From contig CAYMSM010000053.1 of NCBI GenBank assembly GCA_964393105.1, positions 1-24,508 of the forward strand: 24,508 bases of DNA, in the 5' to 3' direction. The position numbers were made by a program, and so were the translations under genes. The stretch comes from CALMEC01 sp964393105 (GTDB lineage: Bacteria; Actinomycetota; Thermoleophilia; Miltoncostaeales; Miltoncostaeaceae). Below, in pieces: positions 1 through 7,279 of this stretch. Positions within the stretch are counted from its first letter, which is position 1, and each line of letters starts with the position of its first letter. A model generated the notes under the pieces. It searched no databases. It was not told the origin of the DNA and worked only from the letters and a program-made list of their open reading frames with translations.

Positions 1-135
1 GACCGCACCGCAGGCGGAACCCGCTGCAACACGGCCCTGGCCTCGGCCGCAAACGCCGCGACCGTCCGCACCCGGGCATGCACCCAGGTCGCCAAGATCG
101 CCGGCGCCACCCGGATCCCGATCGTCACCGGCTAA
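1..135 (+). CDS. C-terminal end of an unidentified + strand protein (5' partial)
   Basis: An open frame enters from the left edge and stops at TAA 133-135, giving the last 44 residues. The tail is rich in Ala and Thr, has two cysteines (in RCNT and RACTQ) and ends IPIVTG. Ala/Thr-rich tails with paired cysteines are common in exported actinobacterial proteins, but no family can be named from this fragment. A strong hairpin starts 13 nt after the stop, which supports this being the true end of a gene on this strand. Confidence 0.5.
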   Translation, partial: DRTAGGTRCNTALASAANAATVRTRACTQVAKIAGATRIPIVTG

Positions 136-147
136 ACACAAAACCAC

Positions 148-182
148 TGGAGGTCCGGGTTCGTGCGGGACCCGGACCTCCA
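148..182 (+). terminator. Strong hairpin, probable terminator of the left-edge gene
   Basis: Positions 149-160 and 170-181 are exact reverse complements (12 bp), extended by a T-A pair at 148/182 and two closing pairs inside, around a small loop (163-167). It begins 13 nt after the stop of the left-edge gene. There is no T-run on the + side, which is usual for high-GC actinobacteria. An A-rich stretch (136-143) precedes it, so in the opposite direction it would be followed by T-rich RNA and could also stop transcription coming from aceA. Confidence 0.65.
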
Positions 183-222
183 CTGGCACCTCCGCACCTC
201 ACGACTCCGCACACCGCTCGAC

Positions 223-250
223 CGTTTGAGCCCCTCACGGGGCTCAAACG
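223..250. terminator. Perfect 12-bp hairpin, probable terminator of aceA
   Basis: Positions 223-234 and 239-250 are exact reverse complements with a 4-nt loop (TCAC). The hairpin lies 68 nt past the aceA stop codon, between two convergent genes, so it can serve aceA and back up the left-edge gene. A related imperfect hairpin with the same TGAGCCCC...CTCAAACG edges occurs at 24250-24277, near the other end of the window. Confidence 0.65.
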
Positions 251-318
251 CATTTCAGGACCGGGCCGTCACATGGAGTACGGGCACGACGCGCAGGCGC
301 CGTGCCCTGCGATCCCAG

Positions 319-2574
319 TCAGCCGCGGGTGATCAGGCGCTCGCGCTCCGCGCTGTCGGCGCCGACCAGCGGCCTGACGAACTCCATGTTGACGTCGGCG
401 ACGATGATCTGGCCGACCTCCTCGTGGGTGGTCGAGAAGATCCCAAGCGCCTTCATGCTCTCACTCTGTCGCGCGTTGTCGTCGGTCGGAGTCAGGTAGT
501 GGATCGCAGCCGCCTTGTAGCGATGAACCAGGAACAGGTGCAGCAGCGTCACGAGCCGCTTGCGACGCATCGACTCCGCGAACGTGTTCTGATCGCGCAC
601 CGACAGGATCACCCGGTGGCGGCGGTCCTGAACGGTTGTGAAGATCATGTTTGCAACCTTGTCCCCGCCCGGTCCGTGGATGCTGAGCTCCAGCACGTCG
701 GAGCCTGGCGTGTGTGGCCGCAGCGTGACCTTGAGGGGCCCGGGGATCTCGTTGATGTCGGCCCAGCGCACGAGCCACGCTTCGAGCGTCTTTGTCGGCA
801 CCTCGGTCTGGACCAGGTGCTGGCTCTGCGTCGAGCCCTCGCCCATCGCCTTTGTCGTGGCCGTCTGACCCGACACCGACATCAGGCCGGCGTCGGCGCG
901 CGGGCCGCCCACCAGCGTCTGCGGCGTGCGGTAGGGCGACTCGAGCAGGCGGAACTTGCGCTGCAGGCGGGCCAGGGCCAGCATCCCGTCCTCGCGAAGC
1001 GATGCGCTGAACTCCTCGGATGCGAGGCCGTCGATCTGGTGGCCGCCGTAGGTGATGAAGTTGAAGACGAAGCCCATCCGGCCGAGCTCTTTGGGGAACT
1101 CCCGCATCTCGTCGTCGTTCATGCCCGTGGTGTCCCAGTTGAAGGACGGCGACAGGTTGTAGGCCAGCATCTGGTTGGGGAACACGGCGTGGATCGCATC
1201 CGCGAACTCCTTGGCGTCGTGCAGGTCGGCGGTCTTGGTCTCCATCCACAAGAGGTCGGCGAACGGCGCGGCCGCGAGCGACTTGGCGATTGCGTACGGG
1301 ATGCCACCCTGGACCTGGTAGTAGCCCTCCGGGGTCTTGGCGAGATCCGGCTCCCAGGTGACGTCCAGGCCCATGCCCTCCGCTTTCGCGCGCATGGTGT
1401 ACCAGGACGCGGTCCTGGCGAACTCGAGCCACTCGTCGACCGTCGTGTCGAGCTGCACGCCCTCCTCGTCCCGGAACGCGATGACCTCGGCCACCGCGTC
1501 ACCAAGCGTCAGGATGCCGGCGTCCGTCTGCCACGTGGACAGGAACGTGTCGGCGACGGTGTCGAGGACTGCCTCGGCCTGGGTGCCGTCACCGTCGAGG
1601 AACGACTTGGCGGCCGCGTCTGCAACGGCTGCGACGCCGGACGTGTCGAGCCAGGCGTCGGCGTCGGCCGACTCGGCCTCGGGGAGCGCGTACAGCAGGT
1701 GACCGTTGAGGTCCGTGAGGCCGGCGTTGTGCAGGCGGCGGATGACCGCGAGGAATGCCGACTTGTAGCTCGGCACATCGGTGTTGGTGGCGCCCAGGAT
1801 GAACGGCTGGTCGCGCTCGTCGCCGCAGCTCTCCAACAGGTTGGCGGCCTCGGCGTCGGTGCGGGCGACGATGATGCCCGGCACGCCCATGATGTCGAGT
1901 TGGAACCGCGCGGCGTTGAGGCGCTTGATCTGCTCGTCTGATCCGACGAGCACCTTGCCGCCCTGGTGGCCGCACTTCTTGGCGCCGGGCTTCTGGTCTT
2001 CGATGTGGTAGCCGGGGACCCCGACCTCTGCGAACCGCCGCACCAGGTTGCGCACGTGGGCGTCACCACCGTGCCCGGTGTCGGCGTCGGCGATGATGAA
2101 CGGGGTGTAGTCGACCACGGGCGTTGCAGCGCGCTCGGCCTCGCTCATCTTCGAGCGGGCGAAGCTCTGGTTGCGATCGGCGGTCAAGAGCCCGCGCACG
2201 AGACCCGCGGCCTCGTCGGGAACCTGGCTCAGCGGGTAGCTGGCCAGGTCCGGTCCCGGGTCCTCGTCCTTGGAGCCCTTCGCCGACGTCGCCCACCCGC
2301 CCAGGTAGATGCCCTCGATGCCGGCGCGCTTCATCGCCACGGCCTGTCCAGGCGAGTAGGGACCGTAGGACGTGATGGAGAGTTGGGCGGCGAACAGCTC
2401 CCTCAGCCGTGCGTAGAACCGCTCCGCCGCATTTCGCGCCACGATGTACTCCGACGGAATCGACCCCCGCTGCTCCACGACCTGCCGTGGCGAGAACAGC
2501 CGGGTGATCTCCGCAAACCGCTCGCTCGTCATCCAGGCGCGCGCGCCCTCGACCTCGTCCTCGAATGCCCCCAT
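319..2574 (-). CDS. aceA: Isocitrate lyase, long (ICL2-type) form
   Basis: It cleaves isocitrate to glyoxylate and succinate, the first step of the glyoxylate shunt used for growth on acetate and fatty acids. The 751-residue protein has the catalytic signature KKCGH at 199-203 (nucleophile Cys201), the metal/glyoxylate-binding DADTGHGG at 163-170, HIEDQ at 190-194 and SPSFNW at 475-480. Ordinary ICL is about 430 residues. The extra length here is a large central insertion (about 245-390) and an added C-terminal domain (about 590-751), the layout of mycobacterial ICL2, whose C-terminal domain has been reported to bind acetyl-CoA and activate the enzyme. No malate synthase is in the window. The ATG at 2574 is preceded by a GGGAGGGG Shine-Dalgarno. 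It looks monocistronic, with its own upstream gap and a downstream hairpin. Confidence 0.95.
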   Translation of the reverse strand: MGAFEDEVEGARAWMTSERFAEITRLFSPRQVVEQRGSIPSEYIVARNAAERFYARLRELFAAQLSITSYGPYSPGQAVAMKRAGIEGIYLGGWATSAKGSKDEDPGPDLASYPLSQVPDEAAGLVRGLLTADRNQSFARSKMSEAERAATPVVDYTPFIIADADTGHGGDAHVRNLVRRFAEVGVPGYHIEDQKPGAKKCGHQGGKVLVGSDEQIKRLNAARFQLDIMGVPGIIVARTDAEAANLLESCGDERDQPFILGATNTDVPSYKSAFLAVIRRLHNAGLTDLNGHLLYALPEAESADADAWLDTSGVAAVADAAAKSFLDGDGTQAEAVLDTVADTFLSTWQTDAGILTLGDAVAEVIAFRDEEGVQLDTTVDEWLEFARTASWYTMRAKAEGMGLDVTWEPDLAKTPEGYYQVQGGIPYAIAKSLAAAPFADLLWMETKTADLHDAKEFADAIHAVFPNQMLAYNLSPSFNWDTTGMNDDEMREFPKELGRMGFVFNFITYGGHQIDGLASEEFSASLREDGMLALARLQRKFRLLESPYRTPQTLVGGPRADAGLMSVSGQTATTKAMGEGSTQSQHLVQTEVPTKTLEAWLVRWADINEIPGPLKVTLRPHTPGSDVLELSIHGPGGDKVANMIFTTVQDRRHRVILSVRDQNTFAESMRRKRLVTLLHLFLVHRYKAAAIHYLTPTDDNARQSESMKALGIFSTTHEEVGQIIVADVNMEFVRPLVGADSAERERLITRG

Positions 2575-2610
2575 CTACCCCTCCCCGTGTGTTGCCGCGA
2601 CAAGCCGGAG

Positions 2611-2616
2611 ATTCTA
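2611..2616 (-). promoter_or_regulatory. Possible -10 element of aceA
   Basis: On the - strand TAGAAT (revcomp of 2611-2616) lies about 37 nt upstream of the aceA start, a good match to TANNNT -10 boxes in an otherwise GC-rich gap (2575-2705). No convincing -35 hexamer is visible at 16-18 bp spacing, so this is tentative. Confidence 0.3.
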
Positions 2617-2705
2617 CGCATGGCGAACGTCCGCGTGTGGGCGAAATGACCCGGATCGCCCGGGCTTGGCGACCAGGTTCGGGCGCACCCCTCGTTCTTC
2701 GTCTG

Positions 2706-2903
2706 CTAGGCGACCGTGCCCTCCAGCTCCTTGACCCCCTGGCGCACCATGTCCCGAAGCTCCGGGGTGTCCTCGTGGGAGTGGACCGCGATCGCGTGCT
2801 GCACGGCGGCCTCGATCAACTCGTCCTCGGAGTCGGCCGCGATCGCAATGGTGCAGTTCATCTCGCTGGGCACCCCTCTACAGTCGATGTACTTCCGGGC
2901 CAT
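2706..2903 (-). CDS. DUF1059 family small protein
   Basis: A 65-residue protein that fits the DUF1059 family of short proteins. It shows the N-terminal basic-aromatic strand followed by DCRG, a central acidic stretch (SEDELIEAA) and an HAIAVHSHEDTPE segment typical of the family. The family's function is unknown. The start is the ATG at 2903, because AAAGGAG lies 7 nt before it and because homologs begin at this MARKY-like point; the frame stays open further upstream (to 2960) but without a Shine-Dalgarno. It lies upstream of aceA in the same direction with a 131-nt gap and is divergent from the cupin gene. A low-scoring TTGACG lies at 2955-2960 on its strand, but a matching -10 at proper spacing is not clear. 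Confidence 0.85.
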   Translation of the reverse strand: MARKYIDCRGVPSEMNCTIAIAADSEDELIEAAVQHAIAVHSHEDTPELRDMVRQGVKELEGTVA

Positions 2904-3023
2904 TTCGCGCTCCTTTCGGCAGGTTGGATCGATACTCGTCCCTGAGCAGCGCCCCGTCAAGAAATCGTGAGGTGGTACTTGAGCTGTGGGTGAATTTGGT
3001 CATCCAGCACTGTGCACTCAATC

Positions 3024-3052
3024 TTGACAGACTCCCGAGCGAAGCGTATGGT
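3024..3052 (+). promoter_or_regulatory. Near-consensus sigma-70 promoter for the cupin gene
   Basis: TTGACA (3024-3029) and TATGGT (3047-3052) are separated by exactly 17 bp, and the local sequence is distinctly AT-richer than its surroundings. The expected transcription start near 3059 would give a leader of about 75 nt before the cupin ATG. A perfect -35 hexamer is unusual in such a GC-rich genome and suggests strong expression, or control by a repressor or activator whose site is not evident. Confidence 0.7.
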
Positions 3053-3135
3053 TGCCATTCCATCGACCCATGGTGTTCTATGAAATTGAGAACCAACATG
3101 TTGACCGCCAAGACCACCGACAGACAGGAGCTGTG

Positions 3136-3639
3136 ATGAGCACGACCCCGATCCCGTCCGTCGCACCGATCGCGCTTCAGCCCGGAGAGGGCGACGCGCG
3201 CTGGTTCCTCGGTGCCCTGGGAACGATCAAATCCTCGGCCGAGACAACCGACGGTCGCGTGGCGGTGCTGGAGTTTCTCTGGCCGCAGGGCGGCGGATCG
3301 CCGCTGCACGTCCACCGCAACGAGGACGAGTGGTTCTACGTCATCGAAGGCGAGGTGACCTTCTGGGTCGGCGGCGAGGTGGTCGTAGCGCCGGCCGGAT
3401 CCTTCGTCTACGGGCCGCGCGACGTCCCGCACACCTTCCTCGTCACCTCGGCCGAGGCGCGCTTCCTGATGGTCACCGAGCCCGCCGCCTTCGCCGACTT
3501 CGTGCGCGCGCTGTCCGAGCCGGCACAGACCCTCACCCTCCCGCCGGCATCCGTCCAGCCGCCCGACCCCGAGACGATGATCGCCGTCGCGGCCGAGTAC
3601 GGGATCGAGGTCTTGGGCCCGCCCGGCATCCCCACCTGA
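3136..3639 (+). CDS. Single-domain cupin protein
   Basis: A 167-residue single cupin. Motif 1 is visible as a Gly-rich turn, then H58-V-H60, four residues, E65, and G72; motif 2 contains P-R-D-V-P-H99-T-F. These His/Glu residues form the usual metal site of cupins, so a dioxygenase, isomerase or metal-binding role is possible, but the substrate cannot be told. No other domain is present; the C-terminal 50 residues form a helical tail. The ATG at 3136 follows AGGAG with 6-nt spacing; the frame is open further upstream, but that segment covers the promoter's -10 and has no ribosome-binding site. It is the only complete + strand gene in the window and is divergent from the DUF1059 gene. Confidence 0.85.
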   Translation: MSTTPIPSVAPIALQPGEGDARWFLGALGTIKSSAETTDGRVAVLEFLWPQGGGSPLHVHRNEDEWFYVIEGEVTFWVGGEVVVAPAGSFVYGPRDVPHTFLVTSAEARFLMVTEPAAFADFVRALSEPAQTLTLPPASVQPPDPETMIAVAAEYGIEVLGPPGIPT

Positions 3640-3645
3640 GGCTCC

Positions 3646-3703
3646 AGCCACGCACCCGCGGGGCGCCTCGGTCCGCCGACCAGGGCGCCCCGCGCCTGTG
3701 GCT
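3646..3703. terminator. Large nested inverted repeat between convergent genes (bidirectional terminator)
   Basis: An 11-bp perfect GC stem (3657-3667 with 3684-3694) is nested inside a 6-bp outer stem (AGCCAC 3646-3651 with GTGGCT 3698-3703), and GGTC/GACC inside the loop adds four more pairs. It begins 6 nt after the cupin stop and faces the 3' end of the - strand tRNA. There is no T-run. Position and symmetry fit a terminator used from both directions. Confidence 0.65.
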
Positions 3704-3774
3704 CGCGTCGCGGGCCGACACACGCGGAGCCCAACACCCCGGAACCGGCTCTGGCGAAGGGTTCGCGGAGGAAG

Positions 3775-3847
3775 TGGAGGATACCGGGATCGAACCGGTG
3801 ACCTTCGCGCTGCCAGCGCGACGCTCTCCCAGCTGAGCTAATCCCCC
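3775..3847 (-). tRNA. tRNA-Ala (anticodon GGC)
   Basis: On the - strand a full cloverleaf folds. It has a 7-bp acceptor stem (GGGGGAT with ATCCTCC, one G-U), a 4-bp D stem (GCTC/GAGC), a 5-bp anticodon stem (TCGCG/CGCGA) around loop CTGGCAG with anticodon GGC (reads GCC), variable AGGTC, and a T arm ACCGG-TTCGATC-CCGGT. The discriminator is A. CCA is not encoded (CTT follows), so the 3' end must be added by tRNA nucleotidyltransferase. It lies 24 nt after the rsfS stop. Confidence 0.95.
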
Positions 3848-3857
3848 CGGGACGGTG

Positions 3858-3863
3858 ATTATA
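3858..3863 (-). promoter_or_regulatory. -10 element of the tRNA-Ala promoter
   Basis: A perfect TATAAT on the - strand (revcomp of 3858-3863) ends 10 nt before the tRNA 5' end, so initiation would fall a few nucleotides before the mature tRNA. The -35 region overlaps the rsfS 3' end and is GC-rich without a clear hexamer. The tRNA therefore probably has its own promoter rather than depending on the upstream operon. Confidence 0.6.
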
Positions 3864-3871
3864 ACCCGCGG

Positions 3872-4252
3872 TCAGCCCGTGGCGGGGGCGGCGCGCTCGG
3901 CAATCTCGGGCACGTAGCGCTCCTGCGGGGCCTCGCGCCACAGGCGCTCCAGGCGGTAGAAGTCGCGGGACTGGGGCGTGAAGACATGCACGACGGCGTC
4001 GAGGTAGTCGAGCAGGACCCACTCCCCTTCGCGCTCGCCTTCGGTCCGCCGGGCGAACCGGCCGGTCTCCTCCTTGACGCGCTTGCGGACCTCTTCGGCA
4101 ATCGCCTTGGTCTGGCGCGGCGTCTGGCCGGTCGCGACGACGAGCCAATCGGTGTACGCAACGATGCCCCGCATGTCGACGAGGACGATGTCGGAGGCCT
4201 TCTTCGCGTCGGCCGCCTGGGCGGCGAGAACGGCGAGGTCGCGGGTGGAGAT
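3872..4252 (-). CDS. rsfS: Ribosomal silencing factor RsfS (start uncertain)
   Basis: RsfS (Iojap/DUF143 family) binds ribosomal protein L14 and blocks subunit joining when nutrients are scarce. Family features seen are the DAKKASDIVLVDMRG segment, YTDWLVVATGQ, and the C-terminal WVLLDYLDAVVHVF and YRLERLW stretches. The first ATG (4174) would cut off the first 26 residues, including the conserved KKASDIV segment, so the true start must be upstream. In that frame there is no ATG, GTG or TTG before the nadD stop region. The candidates are ATC at 4252 (giving I/M-STRDLAVL, matching where homologs begin), CTG at 4261 and ATC at 4273. The 4252 start is used here. It is the last gene of proB-proA-nadD-rsfS, 28 nt after the nadD stop. 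Confidence 0.85.
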   Translation of the reverse strand: MSTRDLAVLAAQAADAKKASDIVLVDMRGIVAYTDWLVVATGQTPRQTKAIAEEVRKRVKEETGRFARRTEGEREGEWVLLDYLDAVVHVFTPQSRDFYRLERLWREAPQERYVPEIAERAAPATG

Positions 4253-4280
4253 GTCGGTCAGGTCGGTCGAGATGGCGACG

Positions 4281-4892
4281 TCAGGGTAGCGCGGACTGCC
4301 CGCCGAACAAACCCTCTGCGGCCAATGCGTCGTCGACGGACGGTGACACGAGATGGCGAACGGGGCGTCCGGAGGCGATGCGCTCGCGGATCATTGTCGA
4401 CGATATTGCCACCGCCGGCATGTCGAGCCAGTCGACGCGGCCGGGCGCGACCCGGTCGGCGACGGCACGGTGGTCCGCGGTTTCGACGTGATCCCGGGAC
4501 GCCACGGCGAGTCGCGCGAGGTCCACGATCCGCTCCGGGTCTCGCCACTGCGCAAACGACGCGAGCTGATCCGCGCCGACGATCAACCAGAACGCGGTGT
4601 CGGGCGCCGCCTCGACGAACGCGCTGAGCGTGTCGACCGTGTAGCTGGGACCCGACCGGTCGAGCTCCACCCGCGACGCGACGAGCGAGGTGTATGGGGC
4701 GGTCGCGCGTTCGACCAGCCGCTGCCGCGTCTCGGCCGCAAGCCAGCCCTCGGCACGGTGCGGCGGGCGGGCGCAGACGACCAGGCGCACCTCGTCGAGC
4801 CCGAGTTGCCACGCCGCCTCTCCCGCCAGGACGAGGTGGCCGATGTGCGGCGGGTCGAACATCCCGCCGAAGACACCCACTCGCCGGGGCAA
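4281..4892 (-). CDS. nadD: Nicotinate-nucleotide adenylyltransferase
   Basis: It transfers AMP from ATP to nicotinate mononucleotide to make deamido-NAD, a shared step of NAD synthesis. The 203-residue protein has the nucleotidyltransferase signature GGMFDPPHIGHL near residues 9-20 (HIGH motif), the WLIVGADQL core strand, and the C-terminal ISSTMIRER motif typical of NadD. Length fits the family. The start is TTG at 4892, one base after the proA stop (TGA-g-TTG), so it is probably coupled to proA translation; a GTG four codons further in is the alternative. The nadD-rsfS pairing is widespread in bacteria and supports both calls. Confidence 0.95.
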   Translation of the reverse strand: MPRRVGVFGGMFDPPHIGHLVLAGEAAWQLGLDEVRLVVCARPPHRAEGWLAAETRQRLVERATAPYTSLVASRVELDRSGPSYTVDTLSAFVEAAPDTAFWLIVGADQLASFAQWRDPERIVDLARLAVASRDHVETADHRAVADRVAPGRVDWLDMPAVAISSTMIRERIASGRPVRHLVSPSVDDALAAEGLFGGQSALP

Positions 4893-4893
4893 C

Positions 4894-6186
4894 TCAGCTT
4901 CGGACGTGACCGTCTCCGGTGACGACGTACTTCATGGTGGTCAGCTCACGCGGGCCGATCGGGCCACGCGCGTGGAGCTTTTGGGTGGAGTTCGCGATCT
5001 CGGCGCCCATGCCGAACTCACCGCCATCGGTGAACCGCGTCGAGGCGTTGATATACACGCAGGCGGCGTCCACGCCCGCGTCAAACGCCTGGGCCGCGGC
5101 GAGCGAACGGGTCACGATTGCCTCGCTGTGCCCGGATCCGAACTGACCGATGTGCGCGATCGCCTCGTCCAGGCTGTCGACGACACGCACCGCCATCGTC
5201 AGGTCCAGGAACTCGGTGGCGTAGTCGAGCTCCGTCGCCTCGACGAGCCCGTCGGCCCCGATACCGAGCACTTGCCGTGTGATCGGGCACACGCGCAGCT
5301 CGACCCCATGCTGCTGCAGCGCCGTGACGACCGCCGGAAGCGCAATCGCAGCGACGTCCCGGTGCACGAGCAGGGTCTCGGCCGCGTTACAGGTGCCCGG
5401 GCGCTGCACCTTGGCGTTGACGGTGATCCTGACGGCCTTCTGGACGTCGGCGTCGGCGTCGATGTACACGTGGTTGTTTCCCGACGCGGCGTAGATGACC
5501 GGCACGGTCGCGTTGTCGAGCAGGAACGCCTTGAGCTCCTCCCCGCCCCTGGGGATGACGAGGTCGACCAGGTGCTTCATCTGGATGAGCTCGCGAAGTT
5601 GCTCCCGGTCGCCCTCGACGTTGACGATCGCGCCCGTTGGGGCGTCGGCCTCGCTCAGGGCGCGCATCAGGACGTCCGCGATGATCCCGTTGGAACGGCG
5701 CGCCATGCTGCTTCCCCGCAGGATCGCCGCGTTGCCGCTCTTGATACAGAGGGCGGCCGCATCGGAGGTGACGTTGGGGCGCCCCTCGTAGATGACGGCG
5801 ACGACGCCGAGCGGCACCCGCTTCTTGATGACCTCGAGGCCGTTCGGCAGCCGCCTGCCCTCCTCGATCTCGCCGACCGGGTCGGGCAGACCCGCAACAT
5901 CCCGCACACCCCGGGCCATCGCCATGATGCGATGCTCGTCGAGCATCAGGCGATCGACCAGCGCCCCGGGCCGGTGGGCGGCCTTGGCGTCGGCGACGTC
6001 CAGCGCGTTCTCGCGGATGATCTCGTCACAGCGACGTACCAGCGCATCGGCCATCGCGTGCAGCACGTCGTTCTTGCGCGCGGCGGTCATGCCGCGAAGC
6101 GTGATCGACGCGCGCTTTGCCTGCTCGCAGAGGCCCTGCAGGGATTTGACGTCCGTCGAAGCCACCCCCAAAACGCTACACGACAT
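4894..6186 (-). CDS. proA: Gamma-glutamyl phosphate reductase
   Basis: NADPH-dependent reduction of glutamyl-5-phosphate to glutamate semialdehyde, the second step of proline synthesis from glutamate. The protein has the aldehyde-dehydrogenase fold with the ProA signature PGTCNAAETLLV and catalytic Cys266, plus VIYEGRPNVTSDAA near 131-145 and the C-terminal EIANSTQKLHARGPIG. The 430-residue length is normal. The start chosen is ATG 6186, overlapping the last codons of proB, with GGAG just upstream; TTG 6195 and an internal GTG are alternatives. It forms an overlapping pair with proB, the usual arrangement, so the two enzymes, which handle a labile intermediate, are made together. Confidence 0.96.
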   Translation of the reverse strand: MSCSVLGVASTDVKSLQGLCEQAKRASITLRGMTAARKNDVLHAMADALVRRCDEIIRENALDVADAKAAHRPGALVDRLMLDEHRIMAMARGVRDVAGLPDPVGEIEEGRRLPNGLEVIKKRVPLGVVAVIYEGRPNVTSDAAALCIKSGNAAILRGSSMARRSNGIIADVLMRALSEADAPTGAIVNVEGDREQLRELIQMKHLVDLVIPRGGEELKAFLLDNATVPVIYAASGNNHVYIDADADVQKAVRITVNAKVQRPGTCNAAETLLVHRDVAAIALPAVVTALQQHGVELRVCPITRQVLGIGADGLVEATELDYATEFLDLTMAVRVVDSLDEAIAHIGQFGSGHSEAIVTRSLAAAQAFDAGVDAACVYINASTRFTDGGEFGMGAEIANSTQKLHARGPIGPRELTTMKYVVTGDGHVRS

Positions 6187-7279
6187 CCGCTCCAACGAGC
6201 ACGAGCTGGTCGCGGTGGATGACCTCGTCCGGCGCTCCGGGAAGTCGCGCCCGCATCTCCGCGGTCGAGAGGCCGACGACCTGCCGCAGCTCCTCTGCCG
6301 ACAGCCCGCTGATGCCCTTCCCGATCATGCGTCCCGTCGGGTCGATGATCTCCACAGCGTCCCCTGCGACGAACCCACCACGCGATCCGGTCACCCCGAC
6401 CGCCAGGAGCGACGTGCCGCGCGACTCGATTGCGCGGGCCGCGCCCGCGTCCACCTCGACGCGCCCCATTGCCGGTTTTGCGTACCGCAGCCAGAGCTTG
6501 AAGGCCGACCGCGGTCGCTGAGCGGGCGGGAATCGCGTACCCACGTGCGCGCCGTGCGCGATCTGCGCGATGACGCCGTCGGCGGCGCCGCTGGCGATGA
6601 CACACGTGATGCCCGCCGCCGTTGCCATGCTGGCCGACGCGATCTTGCTGGCGATGCCGCCGCGTCCGTGCCCCGACCCGGCCAGCGGGGCCAGCTCCAC
6701 CTCCTCGGGAGTCGTTCCCGCCGGTACGTCGCCGATGAGCGTCGGCCCATCCGGGCCCGGCGCGTAGAGGCCGTCGCGGTCTGTGAGCAGCACGAGCCAT
6801 TGGGCGCGCACCAAGATCGCGACCTGGGCGGCCAACACGTCGTTGTCGCCGAACGTGATGTCGTCTGTCGCCGTGGTGTCGTTCTCGTTGACGACGGGGA
6901 TCGCCCCGAGCTCGATCAGGCGATGAAGCGTGTTGCGGGCGTTGACGTATGAGGTGCGACGCTCGAGATCGCCGGAGGTCAGAAGGACCTGAGCCGGTAC
7001 GACATCGTGCGCGCCGAACGCCCGCAGGTACCGCTCGAACAGCACCCCCTGCCCCACCGCCGACGCGGCCTGAAGATCGGGGAGGGCGGTCGGGCGCTCG
7101 GCGATGCCCAACCGGGAGAGCCCGCAGGCGATCGCCGCGCTCGTGACAAGCACCGGTTGATGGCCCTGGCGCTGGATGCGCACCAGATCCCGCACGCGGG
7201 CATCCAGCACGTCCTCGCGGAACCGGCCGGTGTCATCGACCAGCGTCGACGTACCGATCTTGACCACGAACACGGACAT
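6176..7279 (-). CDS. proB: Glutamate 5-kinase with PUA domain
   Basis: It phosphorylates glutamate to glutamyl-5-phosphate, the committed and usually proline-inhibited step of proline synthesis. The amino-acid-kinase domain (about 1-250) shows VKIGTSTL at the N-terminus, VNENDTTATDD (130-140) with FGDND (143-147), LLTDRDGLY, and a GRGGIASK loop. A C-terminal PUA domain (about 265-360) completes the 367-residue protein, as in E. coli ProB. One departure: the usual SGA of the (S/T)SGAI motif is SAA here (TSAAIACG, 46-53). The ATG at 7279 shares one base with the obg stop (TGATG). Confidence 0.96.
   Translation of the reverse strand: MSVFVVKIGTSTLVDDTGRFREDVLDARVRDLVRIQRQGHQPVLVTSAAIACGLSRLGIAERPTALPDLQAASAVGQGVLFERYLRAFGAHDVVPAQVLLTSGDLERRTSYVNARNTLHRLIELGAIPVVNENDTTATDDITFGDNDVLAAQVAILVRAQWLVLLTDRDGLYAPGPDGPTLIGDVPAGTTPEEVELAPLAGSGHGRGGIASKIASASMATAAGITCVIASGAADGVIAQIAHGAHVGTRFPPAQRPRSAFKLWLRYAKPAMGRVEVDAGAARAIESRGTSLLAVGVTGSRGGFVAGDAVEIIDPTGRMIGKGISGLSAEELRQVVGLSTAEMRARLPGAPDEVIHRDQLVLVGADVV

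Noticed and set aside
163..1941. Long open frame on the + strand opposite aceA
   Set aside because: It is the antisense shadow of a GC-rich gene. It is rich in Arg/Gly/His/Val with no domain and crosses the aceA coding strand, which has clear motifs.
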